A stretch of 5,483 nucleotides of DNA from Globobulimina sp. (Eukaryota; Foraminifera; Rotaliida). Positions 1 through 5,465 of the stretch are shown in pieces; the stretch's first letter is position 1; each line of letters opens with the position of its first letter. The notes under the pieces were generated by a model. It worked only from the letters and a program-made list of their open reading frames with translations. It did no database searches and was not told the origin of the DNA. Where the stretch lies: assembly GCA_003354225.1 (NCBI GenBank), contig PIVH01000550.1, forward strand, positions 1 to 5,483, written 5' to 3'. The position numbers were made by a program, and so were the translations under genes.

Positions 1-974
1 TTGATAATATTCGTTTTCTCATTAATTTTATGCGAACATGAATATATTTTTGGTGTATTTACCATTTCATTTTGCTCTGAACTGCATTGGTTATATTTGT
101 TAGCTCCAAAACAATACAATTTATGTTTTATAATATCAATACACGATGAATGTTGAGAGCCGCAGGATATTGATGTTTTAAAACATTTCTTTTCAATGAA
201 TGCAGTGATGGCAGCGATTTGATTTGGATTTACTTGCATGTCACCAATGCCACATTGGCCGTAATCGTTATTTCCCATTGAATACACTCTGCCATCCATG
301 GAAAGAAACAATGAGTGATTTTTACCACACTCGATTTGTATAATATTGACATGTTGCAATGATGCAAATTTATTAAAGGACTGTCCTCGTATTTTAGAAG
401 TATAAATATATCCATTCTCGTATTTTATGGCTATATTTCCTGCGCAAATTCCGTTGCTCATTAACAAAATATTTGTGCCTAAACTTACATTCTCATTATG
501 TCCAATGCCATATATCTGTTTATTGGCTGCTTTTATGAAATATTTAGAAGCACAATGATAAATATTCTCTGTTGAATATAACATAGATTCCCATTCATAT
601 AATCTCTCCATTTGGTTGGTATATTTGGGTGATAGACTGCAATTGGATGGCAGTGATGTTATAGACACAGATGATATGGAGGGGGATGGACTGGCATCGT
701 GGGAATGTGACAATGGTTTACAATCTATTCTTGTTTTGCTAATTTTATAGATTTGATATAATAATGGCACATAGGATGTAATTAATGTCATCACAGCCAT
801 TGGTATTTTAGAAAAAAAATGAAAATTCGTGCATGCATACGTGTGATGTAATATTTCGACATTACAATATCTATGAACTAGAACACTTCTATAATCCTTA
901 TAACTGCATTGTAAGGGAGCTGTGTTCGATTTAATATTTTTATTTTCTTTCTGCTGTGATTGCTGACTGCCCAT
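1..974 (-). CDS. RCC1-repeat protein, N-terminal part, runs off the left edge of the window
   Basis: I translated this frame by hand: 324 complete codons run without a stop from the ATG at 974-972 to the window edge, so the C-terminus is missing. An in-frame TAA at 986-984, four codons upstream, makes this the first possible start. RCC1-type repeats are recognisable in the second half: YGIGHNENVSLG (about residues 155-166, degenerate), IECGKNHSLFLSMDGRVYSMGNNDYGQCG (about 214-242, seen as the typical 'CGxxHS...G.vY.mG.N.yGQcG' pattern), then SCGSQHSSCID and YCFGANKYNQC (about 270-296). Such repeats fold as blades of a seven-bladed propeller used for protein binding or, in classical RCC1, Ran nucleotide exchange. 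Residues 1-7, MGSQQSQ, fit an N-myristoylation signal (Gly2, Ser6). Residues 57-70, IPMAVMTLITSYVP, form a short hydrophobic helix motif resembling one in the other RCC1 gene. Residues 88-116 are Ser/Pro-rich and probably disordered. Family is clear; the exact function is not. No intron is needed in the visible part. Confidence 0.5.
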   Translation of the reverse strand, partial: MGSQQSQQKENKNIKSNTAPLQCSYKDYRSVLVHRYCNVEILHHTYACTNFHFFSKIPMAVMTLITSYVPLLYQIYKISKTRIDCKPLSHSHDASPSPSISSVSITSLPSNCSLSPKYTNQMERLYEWESMLYSTENIYHCASKYFIKAANKQIYGIGHNENVSLGTNILLMSNGICAGNIAIKYENGYIYTSKIRGQSFNKFASLQHVNIIQIECGKNHSLFLSMDGRVYSMGNNDYGQCGIGDMQVNPNQIAAITAFIEKKCFKTSISCGSQHSSCIDIIKHKLYCFGANKYNQCSSEQNEMVNTPKIYSCSHKINEKTNII

Positions 975-1046
975 ATATAATGTTTATTATTTAGTAAAAC
1001 TGTCTTACTTCAGTGATAATGTGATGAGGGAACTGTTGCGTCGTTT

Positions 1047-1129
1047 GCAATGTATTTGCCTGCATCCGCAATATGATGGCGCTCATACCAGCTACAAAAA
1101 TTTAATTTGTAGAAAGAAAGAAAAACAAA
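1047..1129 (+). repeat. Dispersed direct repeat, copy A
   Basis: It matches 2566-2654 in the same orientation. Bases 1059-1093 equal 2582-2616 (35 of 35), and bases 1094-1129 equal 2619-2654 (36 of 36); copy B has an extra GT between the two blocks. A short leader GCAATGTATTT (1047-1057) also matches 2566-2576, with a small gap before the main block. The unit ends in a purine-rich GAAAGAAAG run. Near-identity over 71 bases implies recent duplication or conservation. No coding function is visible. Confidence 0.9.
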
Positions 1130-1132
1130 ATT

Positions 1133-1179
1133 TATATGGACTTCGACAAGAAACAGTGTTTTCTGTGGGTGTCCATATA
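1133..1179. repeat. Inverted repeat able to form a hairpin
   Basis: TATATGGAC at 1133-1141 is perfectly complementary to GTCCATATA at 1171-1179. Inside the 29-base loop, AGAAA near 1149-1153 can pair with TTTCT near 1160-1164, extending the structure. It begins three bases after copy A of the direct repeat and is absent beside copy B. It could be a palindromic protein-binding site, a remnant of a small transposon, or chance in AT-rich DNA. Confidence 0.4.
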
Positions 1180-1384
1180 TCGTGGCTCTTTTGTATGTAT
1201 ACCATAAAGTGCACCATGTTTCTATATTTCCCCTTATTTTGAGGACAACGTTTTTATGGAAAGAGCCATGTGGTATGTTGCTATACATCGTTTTGGTCCA
1301 TACGACTTTAAACGAACAACATGTTGAGCAGATACAAAACAGCTTTTCTATTTATCCCGGATTGTATACTGAAAATTGAAATTG

Positions 1385-1390
1385 TATATA
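1385..1390 (+). promoter_or_regulatory. TATA-box-like element upstream of the membrane-protein gene
   Basis: TATATA lies 46 bases before the ATG at 1437, a position compatible with a core promoter and a short 5' leader. In DNA this AT-rich such a hexamer is common by chance, so the call rests only on position. Confidence 0.2.
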
Positions 1391-1436
1391 GTCCGATAAG
1401 CTAAGGTGAAGGTTATTTATCACTTTACACTCCGAC

Positions 1437-2294
1437 ATGGACGGCACTTTACTACTTTTTGCATCCATGGGATCTTTGTCGGCTGCTCTAACCTTTACTA
1501 CGTTTCTATTTCTTACTACATTTGCTTGGTATAGCGATCGTAGAAAGAGTAAATTCGGTAAAATTTCATCAGCATTGATATCGAAAAAGTATATTACTCG
1601 CAACAACGACTACGAGAAACTGTACCATATAGTTTACAAATATCGCAACTATAAAACGGACGAATACACTCAGAAAGTATTGGATAAATACATCAATCAA
1701 TATTGCGACGTCGACCATTTCATACCGAGAGCACTCACCAATTTATGTTTAGAATATCTCGGAACACCATGTTTTTATTTTGGACCATTTGAAATCAACG
1801 AATATGTCGATAAAGAGTTTTATGATCAATGTCACGAAGAACAAGCAATTGAAATAATCCATGATGCCAAATACCCGACAAACTGCGAAATCAAACACAA
1901 AAAAAAGTACGATGCAAATCGATATAAGTTTTGGGCGAAGCTGTCAGGACTCTCAGGATCATTGATGGTCGTATTCTGGTGGTTGACGGCTTATGTGTCG
2001 CCGAAGCAAGTTCTCGTCTACATTTGTTTACCACTCATATCTTTCTGGATATTCGTCGTCGCCCTCTTGTCGTTGGTGTTGTTATATCCGTTTGGTTTCT
2101 ATCCAAACCCATTACAATGCGAATTAAATCCAGACGAGTCATTTGATGGAGACGTCGACAGTTCAAATGAAACTCACTTTGAAGTGGTGGATGATAATAT
2201 AATTAAGAAAGCAATGAATGTCATTAAGAGAGCAGAGCAGAATGAAACGAATATTCAAGGATTGACTTCGAGCGATATTCAAAAGAGCGTATGA
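1437..2294 (+). CDS. Unrecognised protein with three predicted transmembrane segments, 285 aa
   Basis: The ATG has a good initiation context (G at -3, G at +4) and the closest in-frame stop upstream is TGA at 1407-1409, so this is the first available start. I do not recognise the family. Hydrophobic segments lie at about residues 13-32, 170-188 and 191-218; the last two form a tight hairpin rich in Trp and Phe. Basic stretches after segment 1 (SDRRKSKFGK, 33-42) and before segment 2 (KHKKKYDANRYK, 153-164) predict that the large middle loop of about 137 residues is cytosolic, with a short luminal or external N-terminus and a cytosolic tail. The middle loop is rich in Tyr, Cys and charged residues and includes FIPRALTNLCLEYLG (95-109), resembling short helices in the neighbouring RCC1 proteins. 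The tail (232-255) is acidic. The gene is visibly less AT-rich than the RCC1 gene at 2766-4112 (sampled 60-base lines of 32 to 47 percent GC against 22 to 27 percent) and is flanked by direct repeats. Reading frame is confident; function unknown. Confidence 0.8.
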   Translation: MDGTLLLFASMGSLSAALTFTTFLFLTTFAWYSDRRKSKFGKISSALISKKYITRNNDYEKLYHIVYKYRNYKTDEYTQKVLDKYINQYCDVDHFIPRALTNLCLEYLGTPCFYFGPFEINEYVDKEFYDQCHEEQAIEIIHDAKYPTNCEIKHKKKYDANRYKFWAKLSGLSGSLMVVFWWLTAYVSPKQVLVYICLPLISFWIFVVALLSLVLLYPFGFYPNPLQCELNPDESFDGDVDSSNETHFEVVDDNIIKKAMNVIKRAEQNETNIQGLTSSDIQKSV

Positions 2295-2405
2295 TATGCA
2301 GACAATCAATATGTGTCCAGTCAGCATAGAATAGAATTTTGTGTTTTTTTTGTGTGCATGATTCAGTGTTCAATTTTGTTAAAATCATAGCAGTCACATT
2401 AGTTG

Positions 2406-2546
2406 GAAATATGATACGTCTCACTTTTTGTATATATGTGAAGTAACGCATTTTTGAAATATATTACGTCACATAATTTTAATATATGTACGTTACTGTA
2501 CGTCACATGGTGAAAGTCACACATTTTGAAAATATGTGACGTCACA
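2406..2546. repeat. Degenerate repeats of about 50 to 72 bp carrying ACGTCAC cores
   Basis: A unit starting GAAATAT begins at 2406 and again at 2456; aligned without gaps, about 30 of the first 45 positions agree. A third, shorter partial unit begins at about 2528 (GAAAATATGTGACGTCACA). The shared core is GAAATAT followed by three variable bases and ACGTC(A)CA. The divergence between units shows that this is an old or rapidly evolving tandem repeat rather than a fresh duplication. Confidence 0.6.
2415..2546. promoter_or_regulatory. Cluster of CRE-like (bZIP-type) sites including a perfect palindrome
   Basis: TGTGACGTCACA at 2535-2546 is a perfect 12-bp palindrome containing the full cAMP-response element TGACGTCA at 2537-2544. 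Related sites are TTACGTCACAT at 2464-2474, a 10-bp tandem TGTACGTTAC/TGTACGTCAC at 2487-2506, a variant TACGTCTCAC at 2415-2424, an inverted variant GTGAAGTAAC at 2438-2447, and AAAGTCACAC at 2513-2522. CRE-type palindromes are bound by bZIP dimers of the ATF/CREB class in animals, fungi and amoebae. The location is strange: both flanking genes end here, so the array may act as an enhancer, drive an unannotated non-coding transcript, or simply be repeat sequence. Confidence 0.45.
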
Positions 2547-2565
2547 CCATTTACAAAACACCATA

Positions 2566-2654
2566 GCAATGTATTTTAATACCTGCATCCGCAATATGAT
2601 GGCGCTCATACCAGCTGTACAAAAATTTAATTTGTAGAAAGAAAGAAAAACAAA
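2566..2654 (+). repeat. Dispersed direct repeat, copy B
   Basis: This is the second copy of the repeat at 1047-1129, in the same orientation, identical over blocks of 35 and 36 bases apart from an inserted GT at 2617-2618. It also contains a small hairpin, TACAAA at 2618-2623 with TTTGTA at 2631-2636; copy A has a G in place of the first base pair's T. Together the copies bracket the membrane-protein gene, with about 1.5 kb between equivalent positions. Confidence 0.9.
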
Positions 2655-2765
2655 GTTATGCGGGAATTAGTAGTTATGATCAAACAAGAATATTGCCAGT
2701 ATGATGATGATAAACACGAAGGGATTTGTGCAAGAAATTCAGTTTAACACACAGCGACTGGCTCT

Positions 2766-4112
2766 TTATGAGTCTTTATTGTCTTTACAATTACCAATTG
2801 ATATTCGTGTTTCCTTACATCCAGGATAAATATCAATTATTTCTTGATATTTATAAAAATAGTTTGAATCAAATAATAATGGTTTCTTAATACATTGTGG
2901 TGGATTGCCATCATGAACATATAAACATTGATTATATCTATTATCCCCCCATAAATAATATTTATTATCCGCTGTCTTAATAATATTATGATTTGAACCA
3001 CATTTAATATCAATAATTGTGTCATTTTTTAATGTTTCATTTAGTTGTGGTAAATATACATTTTTAGTTGAACCATTTCCACATTGATACAGATTATTCC
3101 TTCCAAAACAATATATCTTATTTATTAATATGACAAAACAATATAAAAATAAATAAACACAACACAAAAAGATCAAAACTTGATTATTTAATGATAATAA
3201 TATATTATGATAAGTACCACAACATATTTTACCAATTTTAATATTGTTTTGAATAAAATATTGTATTCTTGTTGGTGAATATCTATTATTAGCATCTCCG
3301 TGACCTAAAATACCATATCCACCATATCCCCATGACCAAACACCATAATTATCATCAATTGCTAACGTATGTAAATACCCACAGTATATATCCTTACATT
3401 TTATTTTTATTTGAATTTCTTGAATATTTGGGGATGATTTGATATCTTTACCTAATCCTAAACCACCATGACCATAATCCTTACCAGCAACATATATTTT
3501 ACCGTTTGCACTTAAAAATGTTGTATAACAACTTGATGTGGCTACTTTTTGAATCGATAATGATGTATTAATTGGTGTCCATTTATTATTACTTTCTTCA
3601 TTTGTTTTTATGCCGAATTGTTTATCATAATTTGATCCGACAGCATATAATTTGTTCTCATTTGAAATACAAAATGAATGTTCTGATCCATTTGGTGCTG
3701 AAAATATATTTTTTATTTTCATATGTTTTATTTGATGCCATATATTAATATCATTATTATTATGTCCAACACCTAATACACCCCTTTTATTAGAACCACA
3801 ACCTTCATATGTTTCATCATCAAATAAAATATATGCTGTTACACCAAAACTACCACCACAAGTAACAATATTTTTTATTTCTTTTTGAAATGTTTTTATT
3901 TTTGTTATTTTTCCAATATCTTCATTTCCTCCATTGCCTTGTTGTCCATATTCGTTGTTGCCAATAGAATATAATTCCAAGAAAATTGTATAATGGAATG
4001 CATGGATAACATTAATAATATCCATATGGATGTATTGAGAGCTAGATTTTCTAACGTATCCACTTACTAATAATTGTGAACGTCTTTTCATGACAGCATA
4101 ATACCGGTTCAT
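2766..4112 (-). CDS. RCC1-type beta-propeller protein, about seven repeats, with a probable internal intron
   Basis: The open frame is 448 codons, about 427 after removing the likely intron at 3117-3179. The start is limited to Met1 or Met8 by an in-frame TAA at 4133-4131; Met1 has A at -3. After a basic N-terminus there is an alpha-helical lead, LLVSGYVRKSSSQYIHMDII (14-33) continuing to about residue 39. RCC1 repeats then begin at about residues 48 (YSIGNNEYGQQGNGG), 102 (YEGCGSNKRGVLGVG), 156 (YAVGSNYDKQFG), 207 (YVAGKDYGHGGLGLG), 259 (WSWGYGGYGILGHGD), 334 (YCFGRNNLYQCGNG) and 386 (YLWGDNRYNQC), each paired with a CGxxHxx-like strand such as YCGYLHTLAIDD (243-254) and KCGSNHNIIKTAD (370-382). 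This makes a seven-bladed propeller, the last blade being short. Classical RCC1 catalyses GDP/GTP exchange on Ran; most relatives are scaffolds or exchange factors for other small GTPases, and no nuclear localisation or chromatin-binding signal is obvious. The gene is divergently paired with the tubulin-like gene. Confidence 0.92.
   Translation of the reverse strand: MNRYYAVMKRRSQLLVSGYVRKSSSQYIHMDIINVIHAFHYTIFLELYSIGNNEYGQQGNGGNEDIGKITKIKTFQKEIKNIVTCGGSFGVTAYILFDDETYEGCGSNKRGVLGVGHNNNDINIWHQIKHMKIKNIFSAPNGSEHSFCISNENKLYAVGSNYDKQFGIKTNEESNNKWTPINTSLSIQKVATSSCYTTFLSANGKIYVAGKDYGHGGLGLGKDIKSSPNIQEIQIKIKCKDIYCGYLHTLAIDDNYGVWSWGYGGYGILGHGDANNRYSPTRIQYFIQNNIKIGKICCGTYHNILLSLNNQVLIFLCCVYLFLYCFVILINKIYCFGRNNLYQCGNGSTKNVYLPQLNETLKNDTIIDIKCGSNHNIIKTADNKYYLWGDNRYNQCLYVHDGNPPQCIKKPLLFDSNYFYKYQEIIDIYPGCKETRISIGNCKDNKDS
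3117..3179 (-). other. Probable 63-nt in-frame intron
   Basis: On the minus strand the segment starts GTTTTGATC at 3179 and ends AATAAATAAG at 3117. It has a TTAAT branch-site-like element (TATTAAT within 3124-3130) shortly before the AG, is T-rich, and is a multiple of three with no stop, so the frame stays open through it. Translated, it inserts 21 residues beginning VLIFLCCVYLFLYC into the middle of an RCC1 repeat. Removing it joins LLSLNNQ directly to IYCFGRNN, restoring the normal spacing between the CGxxHN strand and the YCFG strand of the next repeat. The donor GTTTTG is weak against a GTAAGT consensus. Splicing is inference. Confidence 0.75.
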
Positions 4113-4191
4113 TTTTTGGCGAAAAAAAGTTTACTATTAATAACTTGTTTTTAACTTTTATACTGTGCAAAACCAGCAGTACAGTGTGTAA
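4113..4191. promoter_or_regulatory. Compact bidirectional promoter between the RCC1-type and tubulin-like genes
   Basis: Only 79 bases separate two ATGs pointing away from each other, so the core promoters and leaders must overlap or lie partly within the genes. The sequence holds TTTGGCGAAA at 4115-4124, flanked by T and A runs, which resembles the E2F/DP site used by cell-cycle genes, but it sits only two bases before the RCC1 ATG and would be in the transcribed leader for that gene. A weak TATA-like stretch, TTTTATAC, lies near 4156-4163. The TAA at 4189-4191 directly abuts the tubulin ATG. Confidence 0.5.
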
Positions 4192-5463
4192 ATGGCAGAT
4201 GATACAAAAGAAGAGGTAAAAGCCACTGCAAGCGCTTCCAACAATTGCAAAGAAATCATAACAATCAATATTGGCGGGTGTGGTGTAGCATTGGGTCAAA
4301 CATTATTACAACAATACTGTGCTGAACGAGGCATAGCCGAAAATGGCACAAAAGAGGCAAAATCAGCACATGATGATAGTCTATCAATTCAATTTGATGA
4401 AACGCAGAAAGGCAAATATAAAGCCCGCTCATTAATGATCGATTTAGATCCATATACAATAAATAACATTAACAATGTATATACACATAAATCATTATTA
4501 AATAAATCCTATTTAATCTCTGGCAAACATGACTCGTCGAGCAACTTTGCAAATGCATATTATATTTCTGGCAAACAATTAATTGATTCCATCAGTGACC
4601 AATTACGAAATGCAGCTGATGCCTGTGATAATTTGCAAGGTTTTATAGTAAATCATGCGATATCTGGCGGTACGGGCTCTGGATTAACCTCCTTAATTTT
4701 GGAGAAGATTGCCAATGATTTTAAAGGAAAAACTGTGGCGGCCTATTCCACTATGCATGACGAGACATTTTTGTCGCATCCAACACAGGTTTACAATGCG
4801 GTGTTGATGATGCAACATATTAAAGATGAAAATGTTTGCCATTACTCAGTGATTTTAGATAACAAATCATTATATCAAATTGTCCAAAATGAGGTAGGAA
4901 TTAAGACGCCAAGATTTAAACATTATAATTATATGTTAAATAAGTTAATATCATCGATAACCACACCGGCGAGGTATAATATCAATAATTGTAATTTGCA
5001 GACATTACAAAGGGAATTGGTTCCATTTAAATCATTAAAATATTTAACAAGTTCGATGTGGCCAATTATACCAAAGAAAGAGAAGGAAATCATTTATAAA
5101 AAAGATATTCAATCGTTAATAAATCAATGTGTGCAAAGTAAGAATTTTATGACAAAGACATATGATTTTGATGCTGAGGAGGATAAATATATTGCATTGC
5201 GATTTAATTTTCGAGGGAATGAAATCTATAAAGTCAAAGATAAAGCAATGGAGTCACTTGAATGGATTAGGAAAGAAAAAAAAGTTACGTTTTTGGAAAA
5301 AGTAAAAAACGCAAATATTGGCACACAATTTCATGATTCTGTGCCATGTGCATTAAGCAATGATGATTTAACTGATATTTGTAACCAATCGGTAATGATT
5401 GGAAATAATACCTGGATAATTCGGTTATTTTCAGAGCGGATGTCAAAAATATATGATTTGTAA
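4192..5463 (+). CDS. Divergent alpha-tubulin-like protein, possibly incomplete at its C-terminus
   Basis: The TAA codon immediately before the ATG fixes this start. The 423-residue product is tubulin throughout: the glycine-rich signature SGGTGSG (158-164), IDLDP (83-87) for VDLEP, SGKHDSSSNFA (110-120) for the T3 loop, and LVPF (276-279). It is alpha-type because it keeps the long S9-S10 loop (about 375-393, NIGTQFH...ALSNDDL). Tubulins bind GTP and polymerise as alpha/beta dimers into microtubules. Unusual points: an 18-residue N-terminal extension rich in Lys, Glu, Ala and Ser; the T1 loop is GGCG (28-31), replacing the conserved Gln11 and altering the Mg-GTP contact; the first Gly of GGGTGSG is Ser; the catalytic alpha Glu254 position is Thr271 (NLQTLQRELVP); no Lys40 equivalent is obvious. 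The protein stops after KIYDL, equivalent to FDL at about residue 397 of alpha-tubulin, so helices H11-H12 and the acidic tail are missing unless an exon follows. It may be a non-canonical tubulin paralogue or a decaying copy, though the open frame over 1.27 kb argues for selection. Confidence 0.93.
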   Translation: MADDTKEEVKATASASNNCKEIITINIGGCGVALGQTLLQQYCAERGIAENGTKEAKSAHDDSLSIQFDETQKGKYKARSLMIDLDPYTINNINNVYTHKSLLNKSYLISGKHDSSSNFANAYYISGKQLIDSISDQLRNAADACDNLQGFIVNHAISGGTGSGLTSLILEKIANDFKGKTVAAYSTMHDETFLSHPTQVYNAVLMMQHIKDENVCHYSVILDNKSLYQIVQNEVGIKTPRFKHYNYMLNKLISSITTPARYNINNCNLQTLQRELVPFKSLKYLTSSMWPIIPKKEKEIIYKKDIQSLINQCVQSKNFMTKTYDFDAEEDKYIALRFNFRGNEIYKVKDKAMESLEWIRKEKKVTFLEKVKNANIGTQFHDSVPCALSNDDLTDICNQSVMIGNNTWIIRLFSERMSKIYDL

Positions 5464-5465
5464 TG
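5460..5465 (+). other. Possible 5' splice site overlapping the apparent stop of the tubulin-like gene
   Basis: The apparent stop TAA (5461-5463) lies inside GTAATG, a reasonable donor sequence (four of six bases of GTAAGT). Splicing after 5459 would leave GAT TT, so the next exon would supply the third base of a Leu or Phe codon, exactly where alpha-tubulins read Phe-Asp-Leu-Met-Tyr. The window ends 18 bases later, so no acceptor can be seen. Confidence 0.4.

Larger units (their letters stand above)
975..1436. other. Divergent intergenic region between the RCC1-repeat gene and the membrane-protein gene
   Basis: This 462-bp stretch separates two genes transcribed away from each other, so it should contain both promoters. 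It holds copy A of a dispersed direct repeat (1047-1129), a 9-bp-arm hairpin (1133-1179), a second weak inverted repeat with 9-bp arms TGGCTCTTT at 1183-1191 and AAAGAGCCA at 1260-1268, and a TATA-like element at 1385-1390. Open frames of 65 to 92 codons in this stretch overlap one another on both strands, have no recognisable domain and cross the repeat, so I do not call them genes. Confidence 0.6.
2295..2765. other. Intergenic region between convergent genes
   Basis: The membrane-protein gene reads in from the left and the second RCC1 gene reads in from the right, so both 3' ends lie here. Just after the stop at 2292-2294 there is a T- and GT-rich run (about 2336-2357) of the kind found near cleavage and polyadenylation sites, but no AATAAA precedes it. 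The rest holds a CRE-like array (2406-2546) and copy B of the direct repeat (2566-2654). Bases 2655-2765 show nothing I can name. Confidence 0.6.

Noticed and set aside
230-415. Minus-strand open frame of 61 codons
   Set aside because: It lies in another frame inside the RCC1-repeat gene, whose own frame is open throughout and carries the repeat motifs.
1010-1288. Open frame of 92 codons on the minus strand, and overlapping plus-strand frames of 73 and 65 codons (1021-1242, 1182-1379)
   Set aside because: They overlap each other in different frames, run through a dispersed repeat and hairpins, and show no domain or composition expected of a real protein.
2224-2451. Open frame of 75 codons on the minus strand
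   Set aside because: It overlaps the 3' end of the membrane-protein gene antisense and runs into the CRE-like array; no recognisable features.
2406-2654. CRISPR array
   Set aside because: The repeats are degenerate, irregularly spaced and set in eukaryotic-type DNA with no spacer structure or cas genes.
3117-3179. A transmembrane segment in the second RCC1 protein
   Set aside because: The hydrophobic stretch breaks an RCC1 repeat, has intron-like borders, and its removal restores the repeat exactly, so an intron is the better reading.
4051-4459. Minus-strand open frames of 82 and 64 codons (4051-4299, 4265-4459)
   Set aside because: They are antisense to the conserved N-terminal half of the tubulin-like gene and the RCC1 start; the sense-strand similarity explains the openness.
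4192-5463. Bacterial FtsZ or phage PhuZ-type tubulin relative
   Set aside because: The S9-S10 loop, the LVPF motif and residue-by-residue similarity along the whole length are those of eukaryotic alpha-tubulin.
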